NCBI GenBank assembly: GCA_023375785.1
Contig: SZWC01006749.1
Coordinates: forward strand, 52,182-94,043
Length of the DNA stretch: 41,862 nt
DNA from: Penium margaritaceum
Taxonomy: Eukaryota > Streptophyta > Zygnematophyceae > Desmidiales > Peniaceae
Direction of reading: 5' to 3'
The notes under the pieces were generated by a model that did no database searches, was not told the origin of the DNA, and worked only from the letters and a program-made list of their open reading frames with translations. A program made the translations under genes and the position numbers. Below, in pieces: positions 20,182-30,249 of this stretch (position 1 is the first letter of the stretch; the number at the start of each line of letters is the position of its first letter).

Positions 20182-20446
20182 GCGGCCAGGGTGCATCCTT
20201 GGATGTGCCCAAGTTGTGGTGGGCATAACGCGGACACAAGGAGCGCCAATGCCTTTTTGTTGCGCTTCTTGTATGCCTCCTTCACCTCAGCCGTTGCAGT
20301 CTCCGGTGGAGCAGTCTCATCACCTTTTACGAGCTCAAGCAGTCCCTTGTCGTCGAGGAAGACCTCAAACTGCCACCTCCACAAGGCAAAGCCTGTCCCA
20401 TCAAACTTAAGGACAGCGCGGCTGCTGTCTTGCTCGCTAGTTGCCA
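20182..20446 (-). pseudogene. Element C gag N-terminus (partial, runs into the gap)
   Basis: Starts at ATG 20,446 with MATSEQDSSRAVLKFDGTGF and continues ALWRWQFEVFLDDKGLLELV. This is the usual opening of plant copia Gag (a short lead, FDGTxxxxW, then a helix with L..). It stays open to the gap. The start is 70 bp inside the 5' LTR boundary, leaving a short leader. The strongly charged EAYKKRNKKALALL segment fits the UBN2-type gag helices. Upstream in-frame residues extend into the LTR and are unlikely to be used. Confidence 0.85.
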
Positions 20447-20515
20447 TGTCTTGCTGTTGGGAGCGTGAAATCAAGCTAGCTTTGAACCCCTTAGAGGCGT
20501 GGGCCCATAACCCTT

Positions 20516-21215
20516 TGTTGGCCTGAGGGTGAGTGTGCACCCTGGAGGGTCCCTAGCAATGGCTGGTTCACACCACCAACTGTTTTTGGAGAGACTGAAA
20601 CTATGTAGGCAACTGGTTCCAAGGATGGCAGAAAACTAGTCAGAGAGTGAGGCAATAGTTTTGGCCTCAATTGGATGGGAATTAACACTTGATCAAGGCT
20701 CACAAGCAGTGGCATTTTATAGCCACTGATCTAAGCTTTCCAGAACACCAAAGCATGCCAGATTTGGAGCTTCCTAGCAGATTCTATGGCTTCTATAGTG
20801 CTCCTTGGTAGGCTGTCCTTTTCCCACCTAGGAAGGCATCCCTTCTCTCCTCTAGAAGCTTCTGCCCCTTCCTAGATTCCTCAGCTTGCTTCTAGTAGGA
20901 GGGAAGGTGTCCAGAAGACCAAGACATCTCTAGATGCCTTGTAGGACAAGTCACCCCTTCTAGAAGGTGTGCCACCTTCCTGGACCCTCACCTGGCCTTC
21001 TAGAAACCTAAAGAGGAACTCTAGAGGTTGAGCTAGCTTCCTGGCATCTATTTTCCACCTCCCTTGAGGCAGGGCATAATCTCATCTTGTGAGACTTGAA
21101 CCCGGGCCCCTGCCTCTAGAGGTGGACACCATTATCCACTAAGCCACTAAGGCTTATCTTTTTGGTGTTCCTTTTTAGAGTCACTCCTGCCATGGTGAGG
21201 AGCATCATTCCAACA
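20516..21215 (-). repeat. Element C 5' LTR (700 bp)
   Basis: Begins TGTTGGAATG on the minus strand and ends CCAACA at 20,516. It is about 99% like the other LTR by eye. The bases that follow the LTR on the minus strand (AAGGGTTATGGGCCCACGCC) do not resemble the initiator-Met PBS seen in A and D, so the primer is unknown. Confidence 0.9.
21090..21153 (-). repeat. tRNA-Arg-like module in the C 5' LTR
   Basis: Second copy of the A-box/B-box module described at 18,200-18,265, with one change in the B-box flank (AAGTCTCAC instead of AAGTCCCAC). Confidence 0.6.
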
Positions 21216-21220
21216 GAATC
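21216..21220. other. Target-site duplication of element C, right (GAATC)
   Basis: Perfect partner of 17,150-17,154. Confidence 0.95.
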
Positions 21221-22110
21221 ATGCAGATCTCTTCATCCAACTGCCTGTGGAGAAATACGTTGTTCACATCCATCTGCTCTAACTCCCAGTCGTGATGAGT
21301 CACAAGGTTCAACAGTGCTCCGGTAATGGTAAACCGCCCGACTGGTGCAAACATCTTGTCGAAATTGACGCCGGGTACATGGGAGAATCTCCTTGCCATG
21401 AGTCGTGCCTTGTACTTGTCCAGTGCACCATTGGGCTTGTACTTACGCCGAAAGACCAACCGAGCTTTGATGGCTTTGAACCCAGGCGGTAGATTGACAA
21501 GATCATAGACCGCATGATCATCAAGGGCGTTGAACTCGTCACGCATTGTAGCCTCCCACTGCTGGGCGTCGGAGGCTGCGCGGGCTTGACTCATCGTGGT
21601 TGGCTTCCGGGACAAACCAGTGGTGGCCGACATGGCGTGAAACTCGGCAATGTTACTCAAGAAAGCAGCTTCCAAGGCCCGCGCATTCTCCGAAGAGAGG
21701 AGGGTGTAGCCAAGGGCGGAACTGGGATGGACGACCCCAGTAACCAAGCCCAGTGTGTCCATGTTGGTGGGGAGAACAGGCGAATGGACAGGCTGTGATG
21801 GAGGATGGCGTGCCGAGGTCGTGGAGGTGCTAGAGCCGTTGGGGAGAGCACGAAGACTCCCACCCCGGATGAAGGGTGAGACAGGAGCAGGACCAGTGGT
21901 GACGTGAGGAGGCGGGTCAGACAACCGGACGGGAGAGGACACGGGTGAGGCAGCAACTGGAGGTGTGACCGGGCTGGACAGAGTCAGTGACCGGAGAGGA
22001 CGGTACGTCAAAGGAACTAGACGATACGACAGAGGAAGAGGACACGGAGAAGGTAGGGACATGCCCGGACGACGAGGACTGCAACGAGGGCGAGAGCTAT
22101 GGTGCGGCAA
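21216..22110 (-). pseudogene. Copia B segment 1c: Pro/Ser linker and RT N-terminus
   Basis: Open from about 22,110. A Ser/Pro-rich linker comes first, then SPFIRGGSLRALP, and then the RT start: QARAASDAQQWEATMRDEFN, the conserved basic stretch before FSHVPGVNFDKMFAPVGRF, and DWELEQMDVNNVFLH...LDEEICMI. The element C insertion cuts it there. The first catalytic Asp region (MDVNN) is present. It is homologous to 8,290-8,670 of copia A. Confidence 0.9.
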
Positions 22111-23355
22111 CAGGGACTACCGGACTGGCAGGACCTTCTCCCCTCAGTCGAGAGAGGGGTAGGAGGGAGGAGTCAGGGGGCAGGCGGCTGAGGTCCCAAA
22201 GAGAGACCGACTCAAAGAACAGAGTGTCACGAGACTCAACGACACGCCACCGGACAGGGTCCCAGAAGCACCAGGCTTTGGACTGTGCAGACACCCAGAG
22301 AAAAGGGCAAAGGCGACTGCGAGGAAACAATTTGCCATCACGCAAATCCTCCAGAAGCCAAACAGAAGCAATGCTATCCCAGACCCTAGCTAGACGAAGA
22401 CCAGCCATGCCATTGTTTAAAGGGCGTAAAATTGTGGAGAAGGGGGTTGTGGGGCACACGGTTCCAGACTCATGTCATGTAGCACGTGGCTTTGAAGGCA
22501 AAGAGCGGTGGCAGACCGGACTTAGACAGAAGAGTATGGACACTGTCGGCAAGCGTCCGATTCCAACGGTCTGAGACACTGTTCTGTTGGGGTACGTACG
22601 GATCGAATGTCTCTAGACACACCCCATACGACTCAAGGAGACGGGCAGCGGGACCAAGGAATTCAGCACCACGGTCACTGCAAAAGACACACAGAGATCG
22701 TTGACATGCACGTTCAGCTTGGACCAGCCATGATTCAATGACGGAGCAAACATTGCTCTTCTGACAAAGAGCAAAAACCCACCGAAATTGAGAGAAATCA
22801 TCGGTAAGGCACAAGACGTAGGGACCACCGTCAGCAAGGAGGTCATGAGGCAAGGGTCCCATGACATTAGCATGCACACGATCAAGGGGATGTTCGAAGT
22901 GAGACTCGGAGGGAGAAAAAGGAGAGCGATGGATATTTCCTTGCACACAGTCAAGAAAATCAATAGAACAAGGGCCAAGAAAGCTAGAGGGTGAGAGGCC
23001 AAGAGCAGGCTGGAGTTGAAGTATGCTGTGAATAGCATCGGTGTGGACATGACCAAGGTGTCGATGCAAGAGAGTAACAAGGTCAGGAGAGAGAGAGGGT
23101 GCAACGTGAGCAAGATTGATGCCTGCAGTGGGAGTGGAGGGGACGTGCAAGGGAAGACGATAGACTTTTCCACACTTCACGCCACGGACAACCCACGTTG
23201 AGAAGAACAAAAACAGACAGTGTCAACGCCAAGACTAGCAGTGATTCCATATCTTGATCATCTGGGGACGGCACAGACAGCAGGCTGAGTTCTACCGAAG
23301 GCACGTATAGAACGTCAGGCAGGTACTGGACACCACTGGACCCAACAAAACGCAC
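22097..23355 (-). pseudogene. Copia B segment 1b: protease end and integrase
   Basis: Covers the protease C-terminus (YLPDVLYVPSVELSLLSV, frame 23,355-23,083), GAG-pre-integrase with LLHRHLGHVHTDAIH, and the integrase core (frame 23,210-22,470), then its C-terminal part in another frame (22,459-22,097). Two catalytic residues appear lost: VHANVMGP has Asn where copia A has Asp, and NSVSDRWN has Asp where A has Glu. The central Asp in CSDRGAEF is kept. A stop at 22,470 and two frameshifts add to the damage. Confidence 0.88.
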
Positions 23356-25295
23356 GATGCCAACACTGAACTGACAGCAACTGACTGGACCTCATACAAA
23401 CGAAGCGGACAGAACCGACGGGCCCTAACGCGACAAACGAGGAACGGACGGATGTCATGTGGTGGGTGGCCCCGAAGTCAAGGACCCAGAGTCCACTGGA
23501 CACATGCACAGAGGGGAGCACACTGGACATGGTGACAGTGCCAAAGGAGGACGCAGATGAGGCAGACGGTGAACAAAGGAAGAAACAACAAGGAAGGAAG
23601 TCAGATTGCCACTGCTCAATCCACGGGACAGACCCACACCAAGCTCCCAGAACATGACTGGGAGGATCCCCACAAAGAACAATATCAGTTTGACACGCAA
23701 GTCCTCTGGCCACCAGCGTAACACTCTCACCTCCCTGATCGCGAAGGCGGAGAAGCTGAAAGAGATACTGCTCCAGGTGATGCTCCCGATCACCACGATC
23801 ACCATCAACAGACGCCAGCGGGGCTGGAGCAGACAAGTCGGTGGAAGGAGGAAATCATGGAGGAGCCGTGTAGGCAGAAGATGGAGGAACAGCATACGAA
23901 GGGGCACCGTAGGGAGGTGACCAGCCCCATGGATAGGGGCCAAGCGGTGGAAGAGAAAGGACACTAGAGGCAGCGTGGGCCTGAGCTGGGAGTGGGGTGG
24001 AGGAGCGCGAGGTGACACTAGAGCCGGAAGGCGAGGGTGCAGAAGAGGAGACGGAGGTGCGAGTCTAGTGAGCATGCATTGCCCGTGCAAGATAGAGATC
24101 ATCCGGGAGAGCTGGGCAAGTACGAGCAGAATGCTCGAAAGAGCCATAGTTCCAACACACGATGGCGCCAGGAACACGCGAGGAAGCCGCGACGTCTTTG
24201 TCCTTGTCCTTTCCCTTTCCCTTCTCCTTGCCCTTTCCACGACCCTGGGAAGCAAGGGAAGAGGTGGTAGAGGATGAGGAAGAAGAGGCCTAGGCAGAGG
24301 AAGATAAAGCAGAGGAGGCTGGTGCAGCCGTAGTGGTGAGCCCCAAAACACTCGTGACAGTAGAGTGATGGAGACGCTTGTTCTGAAGACTAGTCCACCA
24401 AGCAGCAAGGCGCTCGGATGTGAAGTCCCAGAGGGCACCAAATCCAGGTGGCGACCTGGGCGGGACCGGCTACGAGGCAAGGTGCTACAGCTCATCTGCC
24501 TTGACATTGTGCGGGAGATCTGACAACTCCGGGATGATGCCATTGACCATGGTCAAAACGGCAGAGAGCTGACCAAGCGCTGCGTCGTCAAGCTCACGAA
24601 GGAGCTTGAGACCCCGAGCCCAATAAGCATCGACAGTCTTGTCAGTACGCATGAGCAGCATGTTGAATTGGAGCGCAAGCGCGCTCTGAGTAGCTTGGCC
24701 AGTGACAGTGGTACAACGACGTAGCATGGCATATGCACCAATGGGATCAGGAGGGCACTGAGCAGCGGGGTCAGCATTGAAGGTGCCAACATCATCAATC
24801 GGGGATTCAGGTATAGCAACAATGAGGGCACAGACAGCGCAGGCAGACTCAACAACAAGTGGTTTGAAGGGAGGAACAACGGGGGAGTAGTACTCCCACA
24901 TCTGCTCTCCTTGAGCCCAGGCGTTGAAGCGCACCTCCCAGGAGGAGAAGCGCACCTCCCAGTCTAGTGGTGAACGCGGGTGGCTGAGAAAATAAATGAT
25001 GCTAGCGAGATGCAGGAGGAGGGACAGTTGTGGCGGTGATGCCAGTGTGCGAAGAAGCAGAGGTGCTAGAAGCAGAAGAGGTTCCTGCTAGAGGAGTGGG
25101 GTTGGCCCCAACAGGGGGAAATGCAGGAGACGGTACGGGGAGGCGACGCAACACCATAGCGGCGACCTCATCAGCAAACGCGGTGTGATTGTTCTTAGAG
25201 AGCTTAAGACGATCCTCATCCTCCTGTTGAGCCTCACGAGAAAGGGCCAGCTGGCGCTAAAGATCCGCAATGACTGACTCGTCGTCACCAGGCAT
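23315..25295 (-). pseudogene. Copia B segment 1a: gag and protease
   Basis: Starts at ATG 25,295 with MPGDDESVIADL and then a TAG. The gag homologous to copia A is open at 24,955-24,485, and it keeps a Trp (DAYWARGLKLL) where A has its first TAG. A short local duplication near 24,930-24,960 (GCGCACCTCCCAG twice) shifts the frame. The zinc knuckle reads CWNYGSFEHSARTC, so its second Cys is Tyr. A Lys/Gly-rich stretch lies where A is Gly/Arg-rich. The protease motif reads LDFGATHHMT (frame 23,836-23,315): the Ser of DSG is Phe. Several further TAG stops are scattered along it. Confidence 0.88.
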
Positions 25296-25930
25296 GGTGA
25301 CGACGCGCGGGCTCTGCTGGAAAGATTTTGGCAGAGTTTTCCTAGCCCCAGTGGGCATGGAAAAAATGGGGTTGGCTGAGGCAAACAATCAGGACGTTGC
25401 AGGACAACCCATCCCGAGTCAGATAGGACAAGTCACCATACAAAGAGCAAGAGAAGAATACAAGCAGGGACAATGTGCAGGAAAAAAAGTCAAGAAGATG
25501 GGCGATTACATTGCTGCCATCGCAGTAAAGCAAAGGAAGTCAAGAAGATGGGCGACTACAATTATGTTGCTGCTATCTCAGTTGTTGCTATTGCTATTGC
25601 TATGCTATTGTAGCCTGTTGTTGGAACATCATGTTGCTATTTCTAATGTTTGCTATTTCTAGCTTCCACTACCGTACCATAACCGTTGCAAATGATGTTG
25701 CAGCTATCGTTGTTGCTTCTGTCGCCGTTGTGTCCTACTACCACAACCATTGTTCATTGCTGTTGCAAACTACTACTGCTATAGGCTACTGTTTCCACCT
25801 GGTGCTGCTAGTGCTTCTCGCTGCTACTTCTTCCTACTACTACCTGCCACTATTGCTTCTGTTGGCTGCTACTTCAGCTACAAGCCGTTGCTATTATAGG
25901 TCGTTATTAGTATAATGCTATTGCTGCATC
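25296..25930 (-). other. Copia B leader and triplet-like low-complexity tract
   Basis: Upstream of B gag. It holds a direct repeat (AAGTCAAGAAGATGGGCGA at about 25,488 and 25,538, 50 bp apart) and then a TTGCTATTGCT-type tract from about 25,555 to 25,930. I found no PBS or LTR here, although one is expected, so the 5' end of B is lost or too diverged to see. Confidence 0.45.
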
Positions 25931-26175
25931 ACGTGGGTGCTGCTGCTACTATAGTAGTGAGCATCTCAAGATGCCAATATCAGCTATGTCGTCCACTCGA
26001 GGTGGTTGCCTGATGATGATGCTGTTGTCGATGCCACAATGGCGTCTTTACAACTGCTATCTACTATGATGGATCATAGGGAACTTGGCTACATCAATGA
26101 CTCTCACTGTTGCTATAGATGCTACGTCTCCGTTACACAGCTCAGCAAGAGGATTCTCACATATTTAAATGCTAG

Positions 26176-26198
26176 GATGTCCTGATGATCAGGACATC
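26176..26198. repeat. 23-bp palindrome
   Basis: GATGTCCTGAT and ATCAGGACATC flank a single central G: eleven perfectly paired bases per arm. It lies between the copia F remains and the low-complexity tract. Confidence 0.85.
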
Positions 26199-26249
26199 AC
26201 ATCTTTGATTAGACAAGGACTTGGCTGGGAGGGGACCAAGTAGGTACGA

Positions 26250-27340
26250 GTGAACCAGCTCTATCAGGAGGTGAGTTCAGGAGACCGACTCAGGGTAAGT
26301 ACAGCGATGCATCATCTCCTCCACAGAATAGAGAGCTGGATGTGTTCAGATAAGGTTGGGCATAGTGTTTCCACTCGCACAACATAGAAGGAGGTACAGT
26401 AGTCGTAACTGCTTCAATGAGAGTACACTTGTGACAAACATAGTCATGATGGAAGAGGAATCAGCAACAGGGTCAGAGGGAGAGAAGACAAGGACATGGT
26501 ACAGGTCATCCATGACAGAGGCACAAAGCACAACAACACAGGTGTTGACAGCGTACACTGTGATAGTGTTACCAGAATGCTCAAGAGCCAGATTCATTCT
26601 GCGACATGCGAGAACATGGAGCAAGCTTAGTTTGAGAATAGGGCCAAAGAGTATGTCAGAGATATACTGGCTATATGGACCATACAAGTGTAGAACCCCA
26701 ACACCCTAGACAAGCAGAGACTGACCATAGAATGTGCATGCGGACCGAACAAAAGATTATGCAGTCAGCTCGACGGCAGGTTATGTGATTAGTAGCACAT
26801 GAATCAATGATCCAGATAGCGCTCATCTCACGACCTGTCTTTGCCTCCAAAACATGCATTGAGGAGAACCCAACCTCTGTTAGACGTGTAGAAGAGGGCA
26901 ATAGACAATGATGCACAGCACAAGCATGGAACTTGACAAGATAGTAAGTGATGTCAGGTCCTGAATCATTGTCAGATTGAGCTCCGGTACATGCATCATC
27001 TAGGGGAGCAAACATGTCACAACAACCTGACTGTGGACCACTTGACTCTGACAACACACTTGTATCTCCCTAAGTGCAGGACACTAGCAGCTGATGGAGC
27101 TCCACAATGGTGCGATGTCAAGGATCCTGGTCATCGCTGCTGCCCGAGGAAGTTGACGTCTCCGGCTCTTGTTGTTGTAGTGTGAGTCCCCTACATAGAG
27201 CAGGAAGTTGTCCGCTGTGCATGTGTCGTCTGGACCCCACACATGATCCTTCTGGAGTCAAGAAACTGGCACTCTGTGTGAGGATATGCACTCCTCTATT
27301 TGTAGTAGTGAACAAAGTGTCTACTACTACCGCTCGCCAT
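26250..27340 (-). pseudogene. Copia F: decayed gag end and protease of a third copia lineage
   Basis: The minus frame at 27,057-26,671 holds AIWIIDSCATNHITC, a copia protease motif with Cys replacing the Gly of DSGA. A frameshift near 26,690 leads to the frame 26,687-26,346, where YISDILFGPILKLSLLHVL aligns with the conserved LSDVLYVPxLKxNLLSV block. Later, SGNTITVY and DDLYHVL follow, the entrance to the GAG-pre-integrase domain. A possible degenerate knuckle (CVGSRRHMHSGQLPALC) precedes the protease near 27,230. Downstream coding cannot be followed. It differs in sequence from A, B and C. Confidence 0.7.
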
Positions 27341-27357
27341 TGATTTTTTCTTCTATC

Positions 27358-27729
27358 CTATGTCATGGCCTTTTTCCCCCTCTCTTCTGGGTGGCTATGA
27401 AAACATCTTGACTCTACCCATTCGGAGGAGGGAGAGAGAGAGAGGAGGATGGAGATAGAGCCAGAGAGGAGCATGGTCGGAGGTGTTACGGTCAACACGA
27501 GAATGAGCTGGCTTAACTCATGGACCCATGCTGTCTCCTTGGCCACTTTCTTCTTAAGAAAGGAGCTATAGGTATTGAGATAGCTTGGCAAGCTCATGAT
27601 ATCCTGGAAGTTTGAAAACATGTCATAGTGTTTAGATGTAACCCAAGCATGATGGTATCGAGGGCCCACAACTTTAATCCGCCACCAGTTGAAAGGCCGA
27701 CGTGCAAGTGGCATACCACGAGTAGTCAA
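27358..27729 (-). pseudogene. Minus-strand open frame, perhaps part of copia F gag
   Basis: A 123-codon open frame ending at 27,358, with a Trp/Arg-rich start (FNWWRIKVV) and a Ser/Leu-rich end. It lies directly upstream of copia F in the same orientation, which is where gag would be. No motif allows a firm call. Chance is a real alternative. Confidence 0.25.
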
Positions 27730-28153
27730 CTGCTAGTTCCAACATCCCCTAGTAGAGACCATGGAACTCGGCGAGCCAGGCCATCCTCGTTGCATGTTTC
27801 TCTTGAGTAAAAATCTTCAACGTCAAGCATCTGATCTGCTCTCGGTCGCTGCTACGCTGAAGAAGGGCCAGATTTCAATGATTGCCTCTTGTGGTACGGT
27901 AGAAAAGAGGTCATGTATAGCTCTAGTTGCTGTCTATACCTGGTAGAAGTCAGACGCTTGTCACTAGCAATGGTCATAAGGATGGTCTACCTCCACGTCC
28001 GTCCACACCTGAAATATTGCATTCTAGCAATCAAAGTATGTCTTGAATTCCTTTTGTCGATGTTGTGTGGGGAGGGTAAACTCGAGCTGTGGGGAAGGTG
28101 GACACGACACGTAGAGGCAACCGTCGAGAGGGACCCCTCTGAAGGGGAAGCCC

Positions 28154-28203
28154 GTTGTTTTCCCCGAGGGGTTTTGGCACACCAAAACCCCTCGGGGAAC
28201 AAC
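28154..28203. repeat. Long hairpin with 22-bp arms
   Basis: Left arm GTTGTTTTCCCCGAGGGG plus TTTTGG, loop CACA, then the complementary arm CCAAAACCCCTCGGGGAACA plus AC. The only imperfection is two extra T in the left arm. It could be a small foldback/MITE-like element. No duplication is evident at its edges. Confidence 0.85.
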
Positions 28204-28549
28204 TAGTGAGCTTAGCCGCAACTGGCAAAGGCGCTAGTCAAGCGAGCAAACCTTCTATGCGCGTGAATTAGTATGATTCTCCTCTTCCTCCTCCTCAGAT
28301 TCCTCTTGCTTGAACAGGTGTTACTGTCTGGCTGAGACACCTCCTGATGCCTAAGCATGTCTCATGAATGCCATGGGAGCTGGTGTGTAGTTGTGGATGA
28401 GTGGAACACCACACAACAGCTCCCTCATGGCAGCTGGTTCAACACACCCATAGAAAACAACGCATGGTCATAATCAGTTGTACACATAGAAAGTATGTCT
28501 CATATTACAACACAGAGCCGTTGTTCACGTTTTTTGTCAGTTCACTATC

Positions 28550-29060
28550 TCCACCCATCAGTTTCGAGATGGAAAGTCGTCATTGTTTTGATCCGACTGC
28601 CATAGCGAGTCACCAGCTCCCACCAAAATATACTAGAAAACCTTCCATATGTGTCGGTAGTTATAGAGGAGGGAATGCAATATAGTTGGATGATGTTGTT
28701 GAGGAACAACCATAATGTTCCCTCGGTGATGACTATTTTCGTAGCTGAGATGAAGTACAGAATCTTAAAAAACTGGTAATCACTATAAAAATTAAATCAA
28801 ACCCTTCTGGTGTGATGGACGAACCCATTACCAAGTCCATGGGTATGTCAAACCATGTCTTTATCGACAGTGATAGTGGATGAACCAAACCTAAGGGTTT
28901 GGTTCATCTTGACTTTTGGCACTGACACACCACATATGTAACGTAGTAGTTTGTGACATCAGTTTGCATCTTGTCCTGCTAGCAGTGCTTCAAGAATTTC
29001 CTTAGCGTCTTATCCTCGCCATAGTATCCACCTGGACAAATGTCGCAGTACTTGTATTTA
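28550..29060 (-). pseudogene. Gypsy G integrase remains
   Basis: The minus strand gives GEDKTLRKFLKHC, a stop, then TDVTNYYVTYVVCQCQKSR, the H2C2 zinc domain with its CxxC. KPLGLVHPLSLSIKTWFDIP and MDLVMGSSITPEGFDLIFIV follow, the conserved entrance to the Ty3 integrase core. Near 28,560 TFHLETDG corresponds to the FHPxTDGQTER block. The intervening DDE region is scrambled. Confidence 0.75.
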
Positions 29061-29210
29061 CCCGACTGTATTTTTTAACTTTTAATAATTATGAAAAAGA
29101 TAAAAGTTTCATTTCTTTGGCTCTACACTATATATTTTCTTCTACAGATACTATTTTATGATTAACCCCCATTCCACTCATTCTTTGAGGACAAAGGAAA
29201 ATAAAAAGCA

Positions 29211-29242
29211 CTATCACGTGACCTTGGTTGGTCACGTGATAG
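29211..29242. repeat. Inverted repeat with two CACGTG cores
   Basis: CTATCACGTGACC and GGTCACGTGATAG pair perfectly over 13 bp around a 6-base spacer. Each arm contains CACGTG, the plant G-box core, but no gene is near, so a regulatory role is not supported. Confidence 0.85.
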
Positions 29243-30026
29243 CATTACTTGTGGCGTTGAACGTGCACAAACACCAAGAAATGTGAGGGCGAGAATTGAG
29301 ATGGACCACTCGCTAACATGAAAGAATGCATTGTGCACAACCTAAAGTAGTTTTATCTGATTCAAATACAGAAGCTTGATTATTCAAAGTGATGAATCAA
29401 GACTTCAAGTGGTAGACTTTTTCAAATGGCAGAATCATCAACCAGTAGGATAAGATTTATCGTAGTTCTTCGCTTGGTGGTACGTAACGTGGCGGGTGAA
29501 TCACCGCCACTGATAGGGTTAATCCAAGCAAAACTAGGTCTTGTCATACGCGTCAAGCTCCTTGTATCCTCTTTCAAGAAACCTCGTGATGTATGTGTCT
29601 ATTTTGACAAGTAGTGTGCTGTTCTTAGCCATCAAGTTAGGTCACCAAATCGAAGCATTCAATGGACTTATTTTTTAATGTACCTTCATAGCCAAAGGAT
29701 CGTGCAAGTTGACATTTCAATAGCCATGGATTTGAAACTGCATTGTCCACAACTTTAAAATAGAGAATTGTAATATCTGCACTTTTCCATTCTCAAACAG
29801 TGATCTTCATCGCTGTTTGAGCACGCAGAAGGGTGTCATGGGTCATCAATCCATCGCGACCCTTACTATGAAGTGACAACCTGATTTTTTTCATGCCCAG
29901 ACTGTCCGTGTTCAAATCCTATCCTGCATGACATCCACAGTTGAGGATTCTATTCTTACTTGTGCTTCTGTCTGGCCGCATTGTAGTGGGGCTTGGCAGG
30001 TTCCCCCTGAACCTTAGGGGGTGTTT

Positions 30027-30047
30027 TGTACCCCCCCCCCCCTTTTT
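30027..30047. repeat. Poly-C tract
   Basis: An uninterrupted run of about 14 C followed by T within decayed gypsy sequence. The length may be affected by sequencing error. Confidence 0.7.
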
Positions 30048-30249
30048 TCTTAATAAATACATTTCACACCATAATATTCCTTGGTTTACATGTCAACTAC
30101 TTACAAACCCTCCAATACCTACACCCAAAGATTTAGGATTTATGTTTGTGTAGAAACTTGCTAGGCTCTATAACAGAAGGGCTCATCAGGTTCCCTTTCA
30201 ATGCATGGGGAGTCTCGCCCCCCTGTGCAAACACCATGGAAACCCTCTT

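Larger units (their letters stand above)
17155..21215 (-). mobile_element. Element C: RT-less Ty1/copia retrotransposon
   Basis: C is bounded by perfect 5-bp duplications (GAATC) and LTR termini TGTTGG...CCAACA. It lies on the minus strand: 5' LTR 21,215-20,516, gag start at 20,446, a gap of 860 N, integrase to 18,434, PPT and 3' LTR 18,327-17,155. The RT and RNase H coding region is absent: only the first roughly 30 residues of the RT N-terminus remain before the PPT. LTRs differ at only a few sites, so the insertion is recent. The gag and integrase differ in sequence from A and B, so C is a separate copia lineage that needs enzymes in trans. Confidence 0.92.
932..25295 (-). mobile_element. 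Copia B: Ty1/copia retrotransposon, decayed, split by D and C
   Basis: The pieces of one minus-strand copia element join in order: 25,295-21,216 (gag, protease, integrase, start of RT), 17,154-16,694 (central RT) and 1,749-932 (end of RT, RNase H, PPT). The joins are supported by coding continuity against the intact relative copia A. The RT residues flanking C (DEEICMI then QPPGFSDG) are adjacent in A. The residues flanking D (...TASTSMTPSA then LKTLDVSKLGE) are also adjacent in A. The PPT-like GGTCATGGGGGAG at 945-933 closes the 3' end. I did not find the 5' LTR or PBS. B carries many stops and frameshifts and is dead. It is the oldest layer of the nest. Confidence 0.85.

Noticed and set aside
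18434..20540. Very long open frames on both strands across 19,322-20,181
   Set aside because: They are open only because the gap consists of N. Only the sequenced flanks of element C on the minus strand carry real coding signal.
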